Of a stretch of 64,000 bases of DNA, positions 59,381 to 64,000 are shown piece after piece; within the stretch, counting starts at the first letter, position 1, and each line of letters opens with the position of its first letter. Under the pieces are notes generated by a model. That model had not been told where the DNA came from and searched no databases. It worked only from the letters and a program-made list of their open reading frames with translations. Source of the DNA: Mytilus galloprovincialis (lineage: Eukaryota; Mollusca; Bivalvia; Mytilida; Mytilidae). The translations under genes were made by a program, and so were the position numbers. Location: positions 30,328,218-30,392,217 of the forward strand of contig NC_134846.1 in NCBI RefSeq assembly GCF_965363235.1. The letters are read 5' to 3'.

Positions 59381-60020
59381 CTAATGTATAAGATTTATTA
59401 TAAGTTTTATTTCAGCTGCAAAATTTTCTTTTTTGGAAGATAATGATTTATCCATAGATTCAATTAAACTACCCAGTTCCCGTTTTGCATATAATATCAA
59501 TTGACTGGAAGTAAAACTTTTAGACTGATATTTGATTATATTCCTACATTTCCAAATAATCCATTTAACTGTATTCATAATCGTATTAGTTATGACATTG
59601 TACTTTTTGTTGTAATTGTACATTCCTAGTATGATAAGTTCTTCTCTCATTGGAATATATACTATGTTATTAAGTACATTATGTTTTCTAAGCGCAGCAA
59701 AAATATGTTCCCAAACAACCATTATAATGTTACAGCTGTGAAAAAGATGTGTGAGAGTTTCGTTTTCTGTTGTACAAAAATGGCATTTACCATTATTTGA
59801 TTTGCCGATTCTAAATAGTGTTTGCTCCGTTTAGATAATGTTATGAACAATTTTCCAGCTTATTTGATTTGCTTTTCTAGAGGACATACTTTTATTTAAA
59901 TTAATCCATATTTTTTTCCACGGTAATTCCGAATTATACTGAATATTCCATTTTATTTGACAGTTTGGAACTATATCTAAATTCAACGAATATTGGATTT
60001 TTTTTTGTAACGTTCGTTGT
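59381..60020 (-). pseudogene. LINE 3' end: reverse transcriptase C-terminus
   Basis: Minus-strand order: CQIKWNIQYNSELPWKKIWI, SMSSRKANQISWKIVHNI, a stop, TLFRIGKSNNGKCHFC, then TTENETLTHLFHSCNIIMVV and WEHIFAALRKHNVLNN. The C-x2-C-x7-H-x4-C arrangement followed by a Trp is the zinc-knuckle-like block at the C-terminus of many non-LTR reverse transcriptases. The frame ends at a TAA at 59381-59383. The N-terminal RT and the endonuclease are missing, which is typical of a 5'-truncated insertion. A second fragment of the same family is at 38028-38135. Confidence 0.75.
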
Positions 60021-60913
60021 TTTTATAACGTGTTTAATTCGTGCAGTTGCAAATTATTGTTTTAGTCGTTCCTGGTTTTATTACTCAAAGTAGAATCCTG
60101 TAACAAAATTACAAAAAAAAATTGTTTACTTAGCATACAATAAAGAAAGCATAAAATCGCTATAAATTATCAGATTTCGTACGTTTTTCGGAAGTAAGAC
60201 AATTGATATGACCTCCGAGATAGCTGATAGGCATGTCACTTCGAAATAAACGTAAAGAGATATATAAACTACAGAACCATAACAATTGTTAAGACGGAAC
60301 TGAGTTTACTCCTTGGTTAGTACCGGATATTATATTTTAGGAGAGGAACAATTTAAGAAATGAGTAATCTTGACAAAAACAATAACATTTTCCATAGCAG
60401 GATGTAAAATAACTGTAGTCTTGTACAAAAGTGAAAATAAATAGTTTATAATCCAGCGTGTTACTTGCTGAATGATTAGTTTGTTTTACATGATCAAGGC
60501 AAATCAACGTAGTACACATGATTTTTAATCAACAGGTGTCACTTCAAAAGAGATTGGTTACACTTCGTAAATCATTTGAAACCTGCGTAATAGGTTAAAT
60601 CCAATGTCAGTTTTGATAAAACTTAAAGTACGAAAAAAAAAAATACCTACATGAAGAAAAAGCGTGACTTCCGGTCCCAAAATGGCGGCAAAATGTGGAA
60701 AATGTCAATTTTATCATTTCTATCATCTTAACAAGAGATATTGCTGACTTTTTTAAAGTTCAAATGCATATTTAGTTTGTTTAGAAAGACAGGTTGCTTA
60801 TCTTATAATTATCTGACAGTTACCAATACACAAACATGTACACGGAAGGCCTGAACGGCAGTATTTACAGTTACCAACACAGCTAAATTTCTGGTATCCG
60901 CATTAAAAAAAAA
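60021..60913. other. Intergenic stretch, nothing recognised
   Basis: No supported feature. A segment cgtgacttccggtcccaaaa, tggcggcaaaatg at about 60664 is GC-richer than its surroundings. Confidence 0.35.
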
Positions 60914-63240
60914 TCATGACACGAGGATCAGCGGCCAACAAGGAAGTCCATTTTGGTTTCCAATAATCATTCTTTTTTTTTCTTTAACCCAACTCCTGTG
61001 GTCATGACTTGGTACATGAACCTGTCGAATGAATAAATCCAGACTAGCCCAAACATGTCCACCTTGACATATGCTTCTCCTTTGATGTGCTCCAGAAGAT
61101 AAAAATCGTTTGCAAGGAAGCAGCGGCCTTCTGACTCTATTCCGCCTACTAAAGGTGATCATAATGATTTTGTGGTAGGCGGAATAGCATAATAAGGCCG
61201 CTCCTTCCTTGCAAACGATTTTAATTGTGCCTCCTTAACACCAAACGGTGATGTTTCCGTATATGATGCAAACAAATACTTTTATGATGTCAATGTCTGT
61301 GTCTTCATACACAATCGGACAAAAATGTCCGTTACATTTGAGAATACTTCTAATGTCTGCCAAGCTGACTTTTTTACTTTCCGATGAAATGCCGACAGTG
61401 TCACACCCACTAAATGCATTGAAGAAAGGAAAAGCTGCTACACGAGGACCAATCACATTTAATATGACATGTACAGGAAGCAGTCGAAAGTATTTATTCC
61501 CTCAAAAACCTATCCACAATTTGTCCACACCTAATCTTGCGAGCACTGCAATTCCTAATACTACTACATTTATGTCAGTACTACTTAAAATTACTTTATA
61601 CAACCATTTTCAGCAACATGCTTATGATGGACAATCTTTCGTGTATCTCCTTATTCATGGTTACAAGGGGATATCTGGGACGTATCATATTGAAATTGCA
61701 AAGTACATTTTCAACTTGAGTAGCATAAGCATTGTCATTAGTCTCTAAAGAAGCCATTCTGTCGGCAAGAAACTTGAACAATTCCGTTTTGTTATCAACT
61801 TCAGAGAAAACTACTCCAAACCCTTGGCGTTCTACCAGAACCAACATCTTTCTGTCTAAAACCAGTTCTTTGCCATATGTTTTCGTCCCAGCCTTTAAAT
61901 AATTAATTTAGCAAACAACAAATCGATGTCTACTCTTGGATACTTATTATCGAAGGAAGATTTATGTAAGGCAGTATGATATCATTTACATAATCGTCAA
62001 ATATGTTTGCCCCAAGTGGTGGCAATAAATTAACCATTGCTGCCCCACCAACAATAAATGTGTCAGAATTTGGATCAGTTGATGGCAAATCGCAGAATTT
62101 TTCAAGTATACCTTTGCTGCGATTTAATACAACATCCTGACACATAGACGGAGGAGCAGTTTGATTTTAATGGATAAAAAAGAAATAAAAAATCTAGAAA
62201 AGAGAACGCAATCAGTGTTCTTGTACTGTAGCTTTGTTTTTTGACAAAGAAGTTTCCAGCTTTATTTTACGCCTCTTATATGGAAATGTTCTTTTTCATC
62301 TGGTTAAAAAAGCAGATTCTCTTTTGTTTCGCGTTTGCTTCAAAAGATCGTGCTGTTTGGACCCAATATCTTGGAGTTTATATACATATCTTACCTACTT
62401 CTGAATCAAAAATTTCCTTAAAAGAGTAAATTTTGTACAAATCTGACGACTATTCTAGAAATGGATTATCAAACTTGTTCATCGCTTTAAAGTTTTTCGA
62501 AGAAATCTTTTTGTGTTTTCGTACAGTCTTCATGACGTCGTTTATGTTGCGGAATGACTCAATCCACGAGATCTTTCAAATTCATCTACCAGTCTACTGA
62601 CTTCTTGGTCCTGCTATCATCTATCGTCTCGAAGGGATCTTCGATTAAATGTATGGTAACAACATCGCCGTTTACGAATTATTATTCTGTGTTTGTGTCT
62701 GATCAATTGTAATTTAAGAAATCAACTTGCAGTTGCAAATTTCATTGCCACGTTTTGGTGATGCTGTTGAATGGAAGCCATATCCTGAAGATGGATGGGT
62801 AACCATCGAACATGATTTACACGATCAAGACCAACATTGGTATCATGCTTGATATGGACTGTTTGTAAATTACGATATCTGACTCGTGAAGTGAGCATAC
62901 TACCGAAGGAACATGAAGGTCTTTATTCATAATTGAACGCCAGAAATTAAACTTTTGTCGATATGACCCTTTTTCCTTACACCCGTTGATCACAGTCATA
63001 CTTGAACGTCACACAGAGCCATGAACTATATGTTTCTGTGTTAACGCTTTCATAACGGCTGACATGCAAACCACATACATGTATGCAGTTATCTGATGCG
63101 CGTGGCTATTCCTTATTACATTTGAACATACATAAAAAGCGTCTGCTATTCTAGGTGTTGCAATATCGGCTTCAGTGGAACACATGTCCATCCACTATCA
63201 CGCAATATATCACTCAGAATTTTAAAATAGTCACCAAAGG
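60914..63240 (-). pseudogene. Decayed copy of an uncharacterised multicopy metazoan gene
   Basis: Ordered minus-strand blocks in changing frames: FKILSDILRDSGWT; EADIATPRIADAFYVCSNVI; RNSHAHQITA; FNFWRSIMNKDLHVP; VNHVRWLPIHLQDMASIQ; EVSRLVDEFERS; FKAMNKFDNPFLE; NQTAPPSMCQDVVLN; TFIVGGAAMVNLLPP; AGTKTYGKELVLDRKMLVLV; DNKTELFKFLADRMASL; SSTDINVVVLGIAVLARLG; KYFRLLPVHVI; AAFPFFNAFSGCDTVG; QGGHVWASLDL. From memory these follow, in order, a large family of unannotated animal proteins found in many copies. At least eight frame changes or stops. The TD-x-VVVL and GCDT motifs recall the acidic residues of PIN/FEN-like nucleases, which is only a guess. It may be a transposon-borne gene. Confidence 0.7.
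61101..61224. repeat. Inverted duplication inside the decayed gene
   Basis: 61101-61148 (aaaaatcgtttgcaaggaag ... ctattccgccta) and 61177-61224 (taggcggaatagc ... ccttgcaaacgattttaat) are reverse complements with a few mismatches, separated by 28 bases. One arm encodes the expected RKERPYYAIPPT block; the other is an inverted copy. The gene's next block resumes after it. Confidence 0.85.
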
Positions 63241-63470
63241 CACCAGGATTTATAATTTAATACGCCAGACGCGTGTTTCGTCTACATAAGACTAATCAGT
63301 GACGCTTATATCAAAACAGCTATAACAAGTAAAAAGTTAAAGAACATTGAGGAACCAAGATTCCAAAAAGTTGTGCCAAATACGGCTAAGGTAATCGACT
63401 CCTGGGATAAGAAAATCCTTAATGTTTGGAAAAATTCAAAGTTTTGTAGACAGGAAATTTATTTAAGTAC
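63228..63470 (-). mobile_element. Hammerhead-bearing dispersed element, minus strand
   Basis: On the minus strand the body holds ggaatcttggttcctcaatg, ttctttaactttttacttgt, the hammerhead (63261-63306), then ttataaatcctggtgccttt. The tail ends at about 63228, directly against the first block of the decayed gene. The upstream part (aggattttcttatcccagg) extends to about 63470. Confidence 0.65.
63261..63306 (-). ncRNA. Hammerhead ribozyme, copy C (one core base lost)
   Basis: Minus strand: agcgtca, CTGATTA, stem II gtct-tatgt-agac, GAAA, cac/gcg stem III, GTC, tggcgta. Stem I pairs over six positions (gcgtca with tggcgt, including wobble pairs), better than copy B. The core reads CUGAUUA, so the invariant G that acts in catalysis is replaced by U. 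It is predicted to be inactive. Confidence 0.75.
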
Positions 63471-64000
63471 AGCTCTTTGTAAGAACCAGGCAGGGTGCCA
63501 TATACATGTGATTTATGAGGGTTTCAGATTTTATCTATAAATGGCCTAGAAGAAGCAGTAACTGAATACTGCTCAAAAAATAAATATGAGTTGGAAAATA
63601 CGAGTGGTTGCCATGGTAACGGACACTCTATTTTTTGGTTGTGAAGCATAGTAAAATCTTCCAAAAATCAGCTAAATCACGACAATTCAGAGCCTGAATA
63701 GGAATAGAATCAAGCCTTTTTCATTAATTTTCATATGTAACATTGATACAACTTGGTTTTAGCATCATTTTAGTTCAGATTGCATGTTAACCAAATTTGT
63801 AAATTTTTTAAAAAATTTTGCCAAAAAATGCATATTTTCAACTTTTCTGAATTTGGGATTTTTGCAAAATTATCAAATTTTCTGTGGTGTTTTTCAGAAA
63901 AGAGCAACTGTGTATAGCATAGTTAGCACTTTAGTTATGAAGTTTGGATACTACTTTACCAAATTAAATAGAAAAAAGCTTGGGACTTTCTTTAGTTTTA
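63471..64000. other. Window end, nothing recognised
   Basis: AT-rich sequence with ttttgcc and aaaaattttgcc words. No gene is seen before the edge. Confidence 0.4.

Noticed and set aside
61248..61748. 166-residue plus-strand frame
   Set aside because: It is antisense to the decayed gene, whose conserved blocks are on the minus strand.

Overview
The window looks like nuclear DNA of a marine bivalve, most likely a mussel close to Mytilus. This is inferred from strong AT richness, very low gene density, intronless-looking Toll-like receptor genes, and dispersed repeats that recur inside the window and resemble common mussel repeats. No database could be searched, so the organism is a judgement.

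Only one gene appears intact: a Toll-like receptor (TLR) at 45008-47128 (+), 706 residues. It has a signal peptide, leucine-rich repeats, one C-terminal cysteine cluster, a membrane segment and a TIR domain. A tail-to-tail paralogue lies at 51411-53300 (-). It is broken by a deletion of about 217 bases that removes the C-terminal cysteine cap and membrane segment, and by a 5-base deletion near the end of the TIR domain. Both keep the same candidate splice acceptor just before the start codon.

Everything else recognisable is mobile or repetitive. 4.6-6.5 kb: a decayed DIRS-like (tyrosine-recombinase) retroelement that stops at a 318-bp satellite (6.5-7.3 kb). 9.8-13.9 kb: an inverted pair of hairpin elements with two more hairpins between them. 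15.4-19.1 kb: a 3.7-kb inverted repeat with palindromic minisatellites near its ends and coding-like residue in its spacer. 21.9-28.4 kb: a second large inverted repeat whose arms carry an 18-bp minisatellite. 28.4-31.9 kb: three tandem 1155-bp units rich in ACCGGAAGT and AGGTCA motifs. 33.4-39.6 kb: a diverged direct segmental duplication with MITE insertions. 42.1-43.7 kb: two reverse-transcriptase remnants. 59.4-60.0 kb: the 3' end of a LINE. 60.9-63.2 kb: a heavily decayed copy of an uncharacterised multicopy metazoan protein family.

The most interesting signal is a dispersed element with a hammerhead-ribozyme fold. Five copies were found (3185, 44554, 48585, 55542 on +; 63261-63306 on -). 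The copy at 48585 keeps the whole catalytic core (CUGAUGA, stem II, GAAA, cleavage GUC) and is followed by a degenerate second monomer 65 bases on. The other four have lost at least one core base. This fits the class of small self-cleaving retroelements known from metazoans (retrozymes, and hammerheads in Penelope-like elements).
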